From Bettongia penicillata ogilbyi (lineage: Eukaryota; Chordata; Mammalia; Diprotodontia; Potoroidae): DNA of 64,000 nucleotides. This document shows, one piece after another, positions 45,426-55,759 of this stretch. Within the stretch, counting starts at the first letter, position 1. Each line of letters opens with the position of its first letter. The notes under the pieces are model-generated. The model saw only the letters and a program-made list of their open reading frames with translations, made no database searches and was not told where the DNA came from. Location: the NCBI GenBank assembly GCA_023548195.1, contig JAJHZJ010000008.1:1493999-1557998 (forward strand). The letters run 5' to 3'. Made by a program: the position numbers and the translations under genes.

Positions 45426-46185
45426 ATTATAGGATTATAAATTCCCAACAGATATTTGGTCCCATTATTTTTGCATATGCTTTTACACTGTGATCTACAG
45501 TTAGTAACAGCAGGAAAATGTTAAAATATTTCATTGCTTTGTCTTTCCAATTAATCTTTTTCCTTGATTCACTTAATCAATTGATAAATGCACACATATC
45601 ATACTCATGGCATTTTATAATCTGTGTCATCAGATTTTATAGGAAAATAAGACATGCCTTGTTGAACTAGACCCCTGGTCCATTCATTGCCGTGTTTAGT
45701 GCCTAGCATTGATATCAAGAGACATTTTTTTTTTGCCATTTGTGATCCCAATCTCAATAAATATCACAGCTTTCCTTAGTTAGCAATTATACTCTATAAA
45801 GAATGGATTTATCTAAATCTATCTGTATTTATTCTGTGAGCTTCAACCATTCCTTAAGGTGATGAAATTGATGCCCAACATATTTAATTTTTTTAAAAAA
45901 GGTTTCATTTAATTTAAACTAATCACTTTCAAGGTTCAAAAAATGTCTATTGATTTGAGTTTTCTGGAATATATGAACAACTCCATGTTCATGATGGTTA
46001 TGCTGTTTAGGATTTTATAGCTTGCCACCTAATCCCTTTGCAGATTCCAAGTAATGGCTTTCAAAATAAAGAATCCTAATTTTTTTTTACTACTCTGCAA
46101 TAGAAATCCCTTTACCCTTAGAGCACTGAAGCTGTCCTTCCCTGGACTTTCTCTACCTCCATTTTATCCAACGGAAGTGGGTTAA
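45426..46185. other. unassigned stretch
   Basis: AT-rich, no recognised repeat or gene. Confidence 0.45.
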
Positions 46186-46190
46186 TGCTG

Positions 46191-46371
46191 CAGGTGCAGG
46201 GAACCTGAAGCCTTGAGGTCACATGGCCCTCTAGGTATCTCAAGTGTGGCCCTTTGACTGAATCAAAACTTCACAGAACAAATCCCCTTAATAAAAAGAT
46301 TTGTTCTGTAAAATTTGGACTCAATCAAAAGGCCACACCTGAAGACCTAGAGGGCCTCAAGGCCACCCCTG
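46191..46371. mobile_element. hAT-like MITE, near-complete palindrome
   Basis: The two halves are inverted copies: 'ggccctctaggta.ctcaagtgtggccctttgactgaatc' pairs with 'gactcaatcaaaaggccacacctgaagacctagagggcc', and the inner arms acagaacaaatc (46273-46284) and gatttgttctgt (46298-46309) pair perfectly around a 13-bp centre. The ends (caggtgcag.../...cacccctg) resemble a hAT terminal repeat. No coding capacity. An 8-bp TSD is not preserved (taatgctg against gaacaaat). Confidence 0.75.
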
Positions 46372-46704
46372 GAACAAATTATCAGATAAGTTTTAGTGGA
46401 AATTTTTTTCAGGTATGAGGTAGAAGAGATGCCCCCTCTAAAGTTAATTCCATCTGCCTGGTTTTTTGATCTTGCTAGAGTGGTGTGATGTATCTTAGAC
46501 ATTCAGTAGTTTTGTAAATGGATAAGAGAATGTTCTCTATTTTATTCCTGATATCTTTCCTGACATAATGTTCCCTGTCACATACTCATTATCTGTTTAT
46601 TTCTTTTCAATTTACAAAAATTACTATCACAGCTATGTTGTAATGATGACTGTTTCCCCCTTTTTTCAACCTTAAAAATACTTATAACCATGTATTACTT
46701 TGCT

Positions 46705-46900
46705 TTAAAAGCATTAGAATTGGAGTCATAAGCTCTGGGTTCAATTCTCCTTCCTCTTTCATTTAATACCTATGGGAACTTAAAATCTACGTGGTCTCTT
46801 CAACATTCCAGCCTTTGGTTTCCACATCTGTAAAGTGAATCAGACTGACCTAGAGGAACTCTAAGTCTCTTCCCTCGATAAATCTATAATTCTATGATAT
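46705..46900 (+). repeat. MIR SINE
   Basis: 'gcattagaattggagtcataagctctgggttcaattctcc' through 'tccacatctgtaaagtgaatcagactgacctagaggaactctaagtc'. The head and 3' half are clear and the CORE centre is diverged. Confidence 0.75.
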
Positions 46901-46979
46901 ACTTATTAGCTGGTCCATTAAAAAATCTCCAGATATACTTTTGGAAGTAAAATCAAAGTTATTCTTTTAATAAAAGACA

Positions 46980-47208
46980 TCTGTGTGACACAATGAATAG
47001 AGCTCCAGATCTGGAGATGCAAAGCCTCATCTTCCTGAGTTCAAATCTGCTGTATGACCCTGGGTAAATCACTCAAACCCTGTTTACTTTCATTTTCTCA
47101 TATGTAAATGAAACTAGAGAAGGAAAGGGCAAACAACTCCAGTGTCTTTGCCAAGAAAACCCCAAATTGGGTCACACAGAGTCAGATGCAACTTAAATGA
47201 TTGAACAA
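46980..47208 (+). mobile_element. MAR1-type CORE-SINE
   Basis: Head 'gtgtgacacaatgaatagagc', 'catcttcctgagttcaaatctgctgtatgaccctgggtaaatcac', tail 'actagagaaggaaagggcaaacaactccagtgtctttgccaagaaaaccccaaattgggtcac'. Flanks aaaagaca (46972-46979 and 47209-47216) are probable TSDs. Confidence 0.87.
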
Positions 47209-47216
47209 AAAAGACA

Positions 47217-48509
47217 GCAACACAAGAGCAAACCATGGTTGTGTGGGTCAATGATAATGAAACAACAATCCAAGCAAGACCCTAACTTTTCATCACCCTG
47301 AGAAGTTTGCCACCAAATTCAAGCATGATCATTTGTTTCCTATGGAATTCCTCAACTTCAGAATATTTTTAAAAGCCATCTTGTCTGATCACTGTCAATT
47401 GTAAATGGAAAAAAAAATTCTCAAGGAGAGTTCTAGAGTTTTAAGGATGTACTCAAAACCTTCTGCCATTATCCTTCCCTTCATAACCCCTCTCCCCTTC
47501 ACATACACAAACATTGTTTTCCTGTTGTTTTGGTTCAAATATATCATTTTCATCAAGAAATTGTAAAGTCAGTGATGTATAAAATTATATTTTGGTAGCT
47601 TAAATCTCAGTTGTACTTCTCTTTAGCATTTTAGAAAAAAATATGATTCTGTTTAAGGAATAACTGACAAGGATCAGGTTTATTATTGTAATGTTTCTTA
47701 CAGTTAAGATGCTGTTATCCTGAAACAGCTCTGCTGTTTTTGGTGACTACAGGTAATCCAGCTTTTTCTTTTAAACCAGTACGTCAAAATGGATAGCAGA
47801 CAGGGTTTTATTCAGACTTTATAATAAGGAGGTTATGGAGATTAGAATTTTGTCTGAAAGATACCATTGAAGGTTCAGAGATTCCCTCTGAAGTTATTCT
47901 GAACTAAACTAATGACTAGACCTCTCTGGAAGTACTTTTGTAATTTGGTGAAGCAATGTGCGAAAGTCTGTCCCAATGGGGACTCAGTTTTATTTACCAT
48001 TTCTTTGGACTTTGATCAGCATTCTCTAAAAGAATAATCAGTTTGAATTATCTTCTATTTAAGTCAAGAAGCTTGAAAGGAGAGATTAAGGCATGCGTTT
48101 CTTAATTGTGTTCTTACCTTCTTGAAAATACATTCGATTGTCTAACTAAACTTGCAAAATGTTCCTATCAAAACCCACTGTGATTTCTGCAGGTAGAGTA
48201 TACCCATCAGGTTCAACCATGTAGGAAGCAGTACACCCCCTATGACTAAGATTTTTCTGCCAATGGGGAAAAAGATTCTAAAAGTTACAGAAGTGAATGA
48301 CTCACTGAAGTTTTTATTTCTAAATTCATGCCAACTTCCAAGAGAAATTCAAATCCTAATTTGAAAAGTGATCTTTAATAAATATCCACCAGTTATTTGA
48401 TACCTGCAGTATGGAGAAAAACTTCAGTTAATCAGAAGGATCAACAGTCTTCTGCCAAATTCTGTTTTCAGGACCTCTTCTTAAAAAGAAATCTGCTTTG
48501 TCTAAATCA

Positions 48510-48510
<1 letters not shown>
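47217..48510. other. unassigned stretch
   Basis: AT-rich, no recognised repeat or gene. Confidence 0.45.

Positions 48511-48541
<31 letters not shown>
48511..48541. repeat. (GT)n microsatellite
   Basis: About 15 uninterrupted GT units. Confidence 0.95.
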
Positions 48542-48544
<3 letters not shown>

Positions 48545-48739
48545 CATCATGTAGACACATTAACTTATCTTTTGATGACTATTTACAATCAATCAAAAGT
48601 ATTTAATAAAAGCCAGAAACCATGATGTGTGCCAGATATACAAAAACAACAGTGTCTGTCCTTAAGTCTCTGTCCTCTGATATGTCCTTTCTAATTGCCT
48701 TCAGGTCATTACTCTGAATAATTATCATCATCATCATAA

Positions 48740-48835
48740 TACAAGCAGCAATATTTATATGGCCCTTTAATGCTATGTTAAAGGCAAAGCCCCTTACAAA
48801 TGTTATCTCATTTTATCTGCACAGAGAAAGGCATA
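48740..48835 (-). repeat. MIR3-type fragment
   Basis: 'agcagcaatatttatatggccctttaa' and 'ccccttacaaatgttatctcattttatctgcac' are the lead of the MIR3-type SINE. Confidence 0.55.
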
Positions 48836-48919
48836 GATGGTGTCCATAAAAAGTTTCAGCACAAAGCAAGGAACAACAGATTGCCAACATGGGAGATGGC
48901 AGAGTCAATTACAAAAATA

Positions 48920-49480
48920 TCTGGAACTTTGAGCTGTATCTAACAAGATGAAATTCAACAGGCAGAATCATACTCTCAAAAACACATACTTTCTGGCATC
49001 AAATGTCACATTAACATTGACTGTACTCTTCTGGACAGCAGTTTCTAAGACAAAGATCTCAGAGTTTTATTCTACTACAAGATCAATATTACTTAACAGT
49101 AATGATATAGCCACCAAAAAATACTCATGTTTAAGCTGTTGTAACAGAAGAACAGTAATAAGGCCTGGAAATATAGTCTGATTGATTGCACCTGCAGTTC
49201 TGGTTGCTACACTTCAGAAGGGAAACTGAGGAATTAGAGAGAATCTAAAAGAGGGTAAGCAGGATGCTGAAGGCTCTCCAGATCATTCAGCATATGAGAA
49301 GTCGTTGAAGAAAAACTGGGAATGATTTGACCACAGGAGAGAAGATTTAATGGGCATATAATATGTCATTCAACTTGTTCTGCTTGGTCCTTCATAACAG
49401 AACTAGGAATAGTAGGTGGACATTGCATAAAAGCAGCCTGATTGTCTGAAAATAACCATCAAAAAACAAGCTAAATTGTT
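48920..49480 (+). repeat. CR1/L3-type LINE ORF2 C-terminal fossil
   Basis: Phrases in CR1 order: 'aacaagatgaaattcaacagg', 'ctggacagcagtttctaagacaaagatctcagagttttattctac', 'agtaatgatatagccaccaaaaaa', 'gagagaatctaaaagagggtaagcaggatgctgaaggctc', 'agcatatgagaagtcgttgaag', 'ggagagaagatttaatgggcatataatatg', 'acttgttctgcttggtcc..agaactaggaatagtaggtgga'. These correspond to the EKDLGV...ERVQRR...LEKRR segments of CR1 ORF2. The frame is heavily mutated. Confidence 0.65.
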
Positions 49481-49619
49481 TTTATCATGCTCTATTTCCC
49501 ATATAGCAAAGAGCATTAAAATAAATGAAAAGATGATGGGATACAGATTGGGATTCAGATTGGGCTATCATGCCATGGTTTCTTAGATGAATAAACACCT
49601 ATTATGAATCCAGATTGGC

Positions 49620-49785
49620 ATTTTCTCTTCAAGTAGTCTTTGACCGTTTGTAGGACACTAAGAGATTAAGTCATTTGCACAGGGGCCCAAAGCCCGTGGG
49701 TGTCAAAGGCATGGTTTGAACCCAGGTCTTTGTGACTTCATGGCCAGACCTCTGTTCACTATTCTATGCTCCACAGTGAAAACTT
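49620..49785 (-). repeat. MIR SINE
   Basis: 'aagagattaagtcatttgcacaggggcccaaagcc' followed by 'catggtttgaacccaggtctttgtgacttcatggcc' and 'ctgttcactattctatgctcc'. Confidence 0.7.
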
Positions 49786-50084
49786 CCTAAAAGTTTGAAC
49801 TCCCCTATAGTGGACTGAGTGGTATGAAATTCCCCCTCACTTTACATCTTCACATACTGAACTATCATTTGTAGGGTATGTAGAGAGAAATGTCTTTTTC
49901 AGACATTGATTATCTCAATTATTTCTGCAGTTCTCAGTAGCACTGAAATTCTGGGAAGAAAAAGAAGAGTAATTAAAATGTGAACAATTAAATAATTGTT
50001 TCCAAAGAGAAAGAAAATGGGGAGGGGATGAAAGGAGATACATTTCAAAGTAAAGAGGACATGAGATCATGAAATCAAACTTGG

Positions 50085-50220
50085 ACGATTATAGAACTAG
50101 AAAAAACTCTAGAAAGCACCCAAATCTACATTTTGTGGATGAAGAGCCTGAGGTCCAGAGGGTTTTCTTAGGATCATGCAAGTAGCTAATGTCCTAGCCC
50201 ATAGCTAGTGGGCTATTTCA
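50085..50220 (-). repeat. MIR fragment
   Basis: 'attatagaactagaaaaaactctagaaagcacccaaatctacattttgtggatgaagagcctgaggtccagagg' is the reversed MIR 3' half and CORE. Confidence 0.6.
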
Positions 50221-51920
50221 AGTGAAATTTTTCTTTAAGGTATAATGTTATAAAGATGTTGAGGAAAGAGGTACGAGGCTGATGTACTATATATTCCTAT
50301 ATAGAAAGAAAGAGAAGTTGATTAGTATTTGGAAAGGTCATGTTACATTAAGACAGCAAAAGGACAGTATCCAAAGGAAAGGAAAATGGATATGAGATAA
50401 AGACGGGAAGGAGATGAGAAAAATGTGCACCTGTTCTCATTCTTAAAAGAAAACTGAAAGATCTTTGAGCGATGAAATAATGGAGTGAGGAGACTGCAGA
50501 AATTAAATATTTGTAGACGCTTTACAAATAAGCAATCACTCTAACAGGCACAAAAAATTATTCTGGTAGATGTCCTATTTTTGAAGAAATGGTTAGTCCA
50601 ATTTTTTTACTTAATTATTTCATATTTTTTGCTGAAGAAGCAAAACGAATCCTAAATTAAGCCTGATTTTTACAAAAATGTCTTTCGGTGGATACCTGGG
50701 TATGGGCTAGGGAATTCAGCTTGAAATTTATAGCACTTATATACAGTTTTTTTCTCCTATTTCTTATGTTTGTATTGCAGTAATGAAGAAATATGGAAGC
50801 CGTCTGGTGGCCAAATAATATCTGTAAATTCCCATGGATAAAGCCTCCCCTTTATATTTCAAAGTTATTAAGTTCAGGTCTGGCTGTGGTTCTACTTTTA
50901 TTAAGTTTTCCTCCATCAATGCAATTATTGATTGATTAATTCTTACTGACTTTCTAAAGTAGAAAAAAAATGATGCTTCAAGATGAAGAGAGAAAGCAAA
51001 GTCCATATAGCAAAAGCGGAAAATCAAGTATAGCACTGATGTACTACTGGTCAAGTCCCATTGATTAGGCAGGGCTCTGGGACCAGAGCGGAGGGAGACA
51101 TCAACTGGGAGGGAAGTCTGCTGCTGTTGGGATGACCTGGGCTGACAGATAAAATCAGACTGGAAGAAGTCAGAGAGATAGCCTTGTTTGGGGCTAGCAC
51201 ATACTACTAACCTCAAACCCCACCCCCTTCAGTATATATACCATACAGTGCTTTATTCCATTTAAATTCAATTAACAAGTCTTCAACAAGAGAAAACCTT
51301 ATTTAGATGTTACTGGTGCAAAGAAAAATATTTTCAAATTATAGCAAAGTCAACTTTTTTGAGTTTGAGATCACTCGTTTAAGGATTATGTAACAGAGAA
51401 GAATCAGTCAAACAGGTCAAGAGCCTGCATTGGCATCATGCCCACCAAAAGGCTCTTCAGTTGATCAACTCTGATCAACAACAAAAACAGCCTAGGTTGA
51501 TTCAAAAAACAGATATATCTTGGTCTAAAAGGGATATCAACTTTTAGCAAAAATATTTCTCCAACTGTGTGTGAGAAAAAATATATCTTCTTCCCTGATT
51601 ACCTTGGTGTCTTGCAGATTAATAATGTCCTTTCCCTAAAAGACTGATGAGATTGCTAAACATCGGGTTCAGAGAATAATTCAGTCAGTGATCTTTTAAA
51701 AGCTGTAAAGAATGGCAGAGGGCCTTGAAGGGATTAAAGAGGGTTACATGTCCTGATTTTAAAGGCTATTTTGTTCTAACAATAAGCTAGAGAGCTGGAC
51801 TTGATTAATTCTTACTGGTGAATGATTTCTGTGCATATCCAAAAGCATAAGGTCACTAAGAGCTTTCCTGGCTTTGCCAAGATCAAGTCATGTTAGACTA
51901 ACCTGATTTTCTGAAAAGCA
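50221..51920. other. unassigned stretch
   Basis: No repeat family is recognised. A 150-codon minus-strand frame (50764-51216) has no recognisable domain. Confidence 0.4.
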
Positions 51921-51924
51921 GCTT

Positions 51925-52200
51925 GCTGTAGGGTAGAATATACCAGACTTGGAGTCAGAAAGAAATGGGTTTGAATCTCACTTCAGATACTTATTAGCTG
52001 TGTGACTCTGGATAAATTACCTAACTTCTCTGGACTCCTTTTTTTGAATCTCTGGATTCCTTTTTTTGAAATCTGTAAAATGGATAGTTAGACATATTAA
52101 GAGCAATGTATCTAAATGTACACAAAAAAACCTGTAAAATGGATAGTTAGACATATTAAGAGCAATGTATCTAAATGTACACAAAAAAACCACCTTTTTA
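51925..52200 (+). repeat. MIR SINE with internal tandem duplications
   Basis: 'tagggtagaatataccagacttggagtcagaaagaaatgggtttgaatctcac' and 'gatacttattagctgtgtgactctggataaattacctaacttctctgg' define the MIR. Its 3' part is expanded by 22-bp and 59-bp duplications. Confidence 0.8.
52027..52190. repeat. two adjacent tandem duplications (22 bp and 59 bp)
   Basis: 52027-52048 and 52049-52070 are 22-bp units differing at one base. 52073-52131 and 52132-52190 are 59-bp units identical throughout. Identity of the long unit points to a recent event or concerted repair. Confidence 0.95.
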
Positions 52201-53550
52201 ATAGCTAGAGTACACATAAAGTGGAATGGGTTGTTTTAGGAGATGGTAACTTCCTCTTCCCTAGGCAACAAGGGCACTATGAATAGTCACCTATTGGGAT
52301 GTTAGATTGTTTTTCAAGTATGAGTTGATGGAATGATATCTGAGAGCTCCTTAAATTTGGAGAGTCTGTGACTCTATGGATTTATATCTCATTCTAAGGG
52401 ATTCAAGGGCCTCCAAAGACCTCAAATTATCTTTCATTGAAATTTTCTTCTTTCGAATTTTGTTCCAAATCATGTTTATGGCATGTAAGCCTTTAGCTCA
52501 GGCATTAACACATCCTAGGAAGAAGGTAACCAGAGCTGAACAAAGAGGACTTTTTCCTACGGCAGCAAAATTTAAAGATCGTAAAACTGTAAATGATAAT
52601 TTTAAAATTATATAATCTTAATTTTTAAACATTTATATATTTATAACACATGCACTTGCTCAGCAGCATAGAAACAACTTAGTCTAATACTTAGCAAAAA
52701 GTTGTTCCTTAAAATAAGAAGCTACCAAATAACATTCATTCTTTAGAATAATCATCTATGGACCACTTTAGTAACTAACTGACCTCCTGCCCAACCCAAT
52801 TGTTTTGATTCTTGCATCATTTTCACATCACAAAATAAATTAGTTGTGAGAGAAAATTCCATATTTTCTCCATGCACAAGAATTTCGAGTCATGGTTCCA
52901 CCAGAGTAGAAATTTATGTAAATATAATGTCATCACATCAACATATCAAGGATCTGTGAGAGCTCATTCCACTAAAGCAGAATTCAGTCTTTCAATTATT
53001 TAATAAATAGACCTTCAGCCTCAAATTTTTGATAATCTGATGAAGTCTTGGGCCCTTTCTCAGAATTATGATTTTAATACTCAAAATGAAATGCACAGGG
53101 ATACAAAGGAAATCAGTTATGTTGAATACAGTTATCAAAATAACTTACCAAAATAAAATAAGTGTGTGTGTTAGTATTTTAATGTCTTCTTGGGGAGGTT
53201 TGGGATACCAAGATCCATTACAAGGCAATATGGAGCACCCAAGACAGTAAACTAAGCCAGCTTTGTTGAGGGGGCATACCTTCAGTATGAAGATAATGGT
53301 GGAAACAGGTGAGGTACACTGGAACTTTAGAGGTAATGCAAAACCCAAAATAACAAGTCTGGCATATTATTTTATCAGCTTCTTATCTTATTTGCCAGAT
53401 AGGCATTAGGAAAAGGTAATGAGAAGTCTGGCCCTAAGGAATGGAGATTTGGTGGCTAGTTTATATGGAAACCCCCTGCAGATAGGAAAGAGCTTTTAGT
53501 CTGGTAAAACTAGTCCTACTCTGACAGATCATTCAGGGTTTTGAACTTTC
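52201..53550. other. unassigned stretch
   Basis: AT-rich, no recognised repeat or gene. Confidence 0.45.
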
Positions 53551-53554
53551 CCAG

Positions 53555-53672
53555 GCCCTTTAGAAGAATGTTGAGACTACTAAGGTTAGACTTTCCTGAG
53601 GTCCCATGAGTTTAAGCTACTTGCTTATGATCATACAACTAGGATCTACGGCAGAATTTGAACCCAGATGAA
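53555..53672 (-). repeat. MIR fragment
   Basis: 'gtttaagctacttgcttatgatcatacaactaggatctacggcagaatttgaacccag' is the reversed MIR CORE and head. Confidence 0.6.
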
Positions 53673-54495
53673 ATAAATTATTTGACCAAATCTTAAAATC
53701 CTAATGATGTCAATCAGTAAATTATGGAGTAGATCCAAATTATATTCTACATCTCCTACAGTTTGATCACATAACTTGACAACCTTTTCCAAGAAGGTAT
53801 TTTTCTACATCTTAAACCTTCCTTATTTAATTTTGATAGATCTATGACCTAATAGATTCTGAAACTCTGCCCAACCTTGCTATTCCATATTAGTCTACAT
53901 CATTTTCATGAATCCTCTATGCCATTTTTTTTTCTTTCATTATCTCAATTGCTTGTTCTTTGTTTTGACCAGTAAATGGTATACAAGTACTGCCTTGCCT
54001 CCACTGGACACTGGCTCATGCCAACCAAAGTAATTCTCCCTCCACTGACATAGTGTTTTGGGAGCTGTTAAACATAGACTCTTGGAGTATAAATCATGAT
54101 GATCCTAGAGACAATGGAGTTCATCTTCAGATATTCCATATTTTATTATTTTATTGCCATTCATAAATAACAAAATAATTTCAATTATTCTTGAATAATG
54201 TTTCTCTAAGTCATATTTTATTATTAATAATATGCCTTTATTGCATTCATATAACACATTATGACTAGAAGGAGCTTCACAATCGTGTGAGATGATTCCC
54301 TTAAAATTCTGTACTTTTTACAAGAAATATTTTCTCCTTATTACTGTTGATGAAACCAAGGGTTGGAGAATATAAGCCCCAAGATAATATAGCTTATAAG
54401 TAGTAGAACAAAACCTGAATATAGTTGTTTGATTCCAGATACAGTACAGCCCTCCACCTCCAACATGGTCATACTGCTGCTCTAGTGAATCCATG
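53673..54495. other. mostly unassigned stretch
   Basis: A possible MIR3-type relic lies near 54235-54440 (cattcatataacacattatg, then gatgaaaccaagggttgg). No gene. Confidence 0.4.
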
Positions 54496-54505
54496 GGCTT
54501 GATAT

Positions 54506-54755
54506 TGTTGTTGATGTTGAGTTATTTGAGTCATGTTCAAGTCTTTGTGACCCCATTTATGGGATGTTTTTGGCAGACACTGGAGTATTTTGCTATTTCT
54601 TTCTCCAGCTCATTTTCCAGATGAGGAAACTGAAGCAAACAGGCTTAAGTGACTTGACCAGGATCACACAGCTAGTAAATGCCTGAGGTCAGATTTGAAC
54701 ATGTCTTCCTGAATCCAGGTCTGGCATTCTATCCACTGCACTACCTAAATGCCCA
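54506..54755 (-). mobile_element. MAR1-type CORE-SINE with 10-bp TSD
   Basis: The minus-strand order is complete: 'gttgttgatgttgagttatttgagtcatgttcaagtctttgtgaccccattta', 'cagatgaggaaactgaagcaaacagg', 'gatcacacagctagtaaatgcctgagg', reversed head to 'ctatccactgcactacc'. TSD ggcttgatat at 54496-54505 and 54756-54765. Confidence 0.9.
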
Positions 54756-54929
54756 GGCTTGATATACTGTGTCCAAATATGCCCCAACTAAAGAAATTAA
54801 TATTTGCAGTAGAAAATTGTTGGACTATCCATAAAAATATTATTTTGAGAAGTAAACACAGTCATTCTCATTTTCATGAAATCTATTGTGTATATCAAAT
54901 GCTCTCACCTGTGTACCAGGAGGCAGTCT

Positions 54930-55285
54930 CTTCATTAATGCTGCTATGTACGCTGTGCTCATTCCTTTTCCTATGTTTTCACTCCTGTTGTTTTTCTTAC
55001 CTCTGTTATCCTTGTTTGTCCACCCTACCTGGACATAATTTGCCCATCCTTAAGCTCCAGTTCAAAACTCAAGTCTTTCACAAAACCTTCTCCTTTAGCC
55101 AGAGTACTGTTTTTCCCTTCTCTGAGGTCCTTCTGCTATCATAGTAGGACCATTATTTTTCACTAATCATTTCGTGTGTGCCACTTTTGCCTTTCCAACT
55201 CATTTGTAATCTTTTTTCTGATGCTTCTGGCTGCCTGACATGGTTTTGAACACATAGTGGGAAGGGAGATTGATTTATTGACTCA
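54930..55285 (+). repeat. L2 LINE 3' end
   Basis: 'attcctttt', 'acctggacataatttgcccatccttaagctccagttcaaaactcaagtctttcacaaaaccttctcc' and the terminal 'aacacatagtgggaagggagattgatttattga' follow the L2 order. An overlapping 131-codon frame (54749-55144) is explained by this repeat. Confidence 0.65.
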
Positions 55286-55499
55286 TTGTACGAAATGCTA
55301 TGCAACTTTATCCAACAAAGTATCTGCCCTTTCCAGAATTTATATGAACTAAGTCAATGTGAACTTGCTGATAGGAGGATATACTAAAATCTATAGCTAG
55401 ACAACAGGGGAGAGTTCATGGAGGAATAACTAAACAGATACTAACAGTGTATACAAGCTTGAGAGTTCATTATTTTTTTTTTTGAGTTAAAAAATTAGC

Positions 55500-55700
55500 T
55501 GGTTAATAGAATAGTTAGTCCTTTAAGTCAAGCAATCATGGGTTCAGACCCCACCCCTGATGCTTACTGTATGACCTTAACCACTCTGAGCCTCCATTTC
55601 CACACTTCTAAAATAAGGATATTAGCAGTACCTACCTCTCATGATTGCTGCATCAAAAATAATGTATGAAGTAGTTTGTAGATAAATATGAGGTATTGGT
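55500..55700 (+). repeat. MIR SINE
   Basis: 'tgggttcagaccccacccctgatgcttactgtatgaccttaaccactctgagcctcc', then 'cttctaaaataaggatattagcagtacctacctctcatgattgctgcatc' and 'gtttgtagataaatatgaggtattggt'. Confidence 0.75.
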
Positions 55701-55759
55701 GGTATTAGTGATATCATTTCCATTAATCTTAATAACAAAAAAATGTCCTCATTATTGCC

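Noticed and set aside
50764..51216. 150-codon minus-strand open frame as a possible exon
   Set aside because: No recognisable fold or repeated motif and no convincing acceptor/donor pair on that strand. Treated as a chance frame.
54749..55144. 131-codon plus-strand frame as a gene
   Set aside because: Most of it lies over an L2 3' end and it starts inside a SINE. No protein domain.
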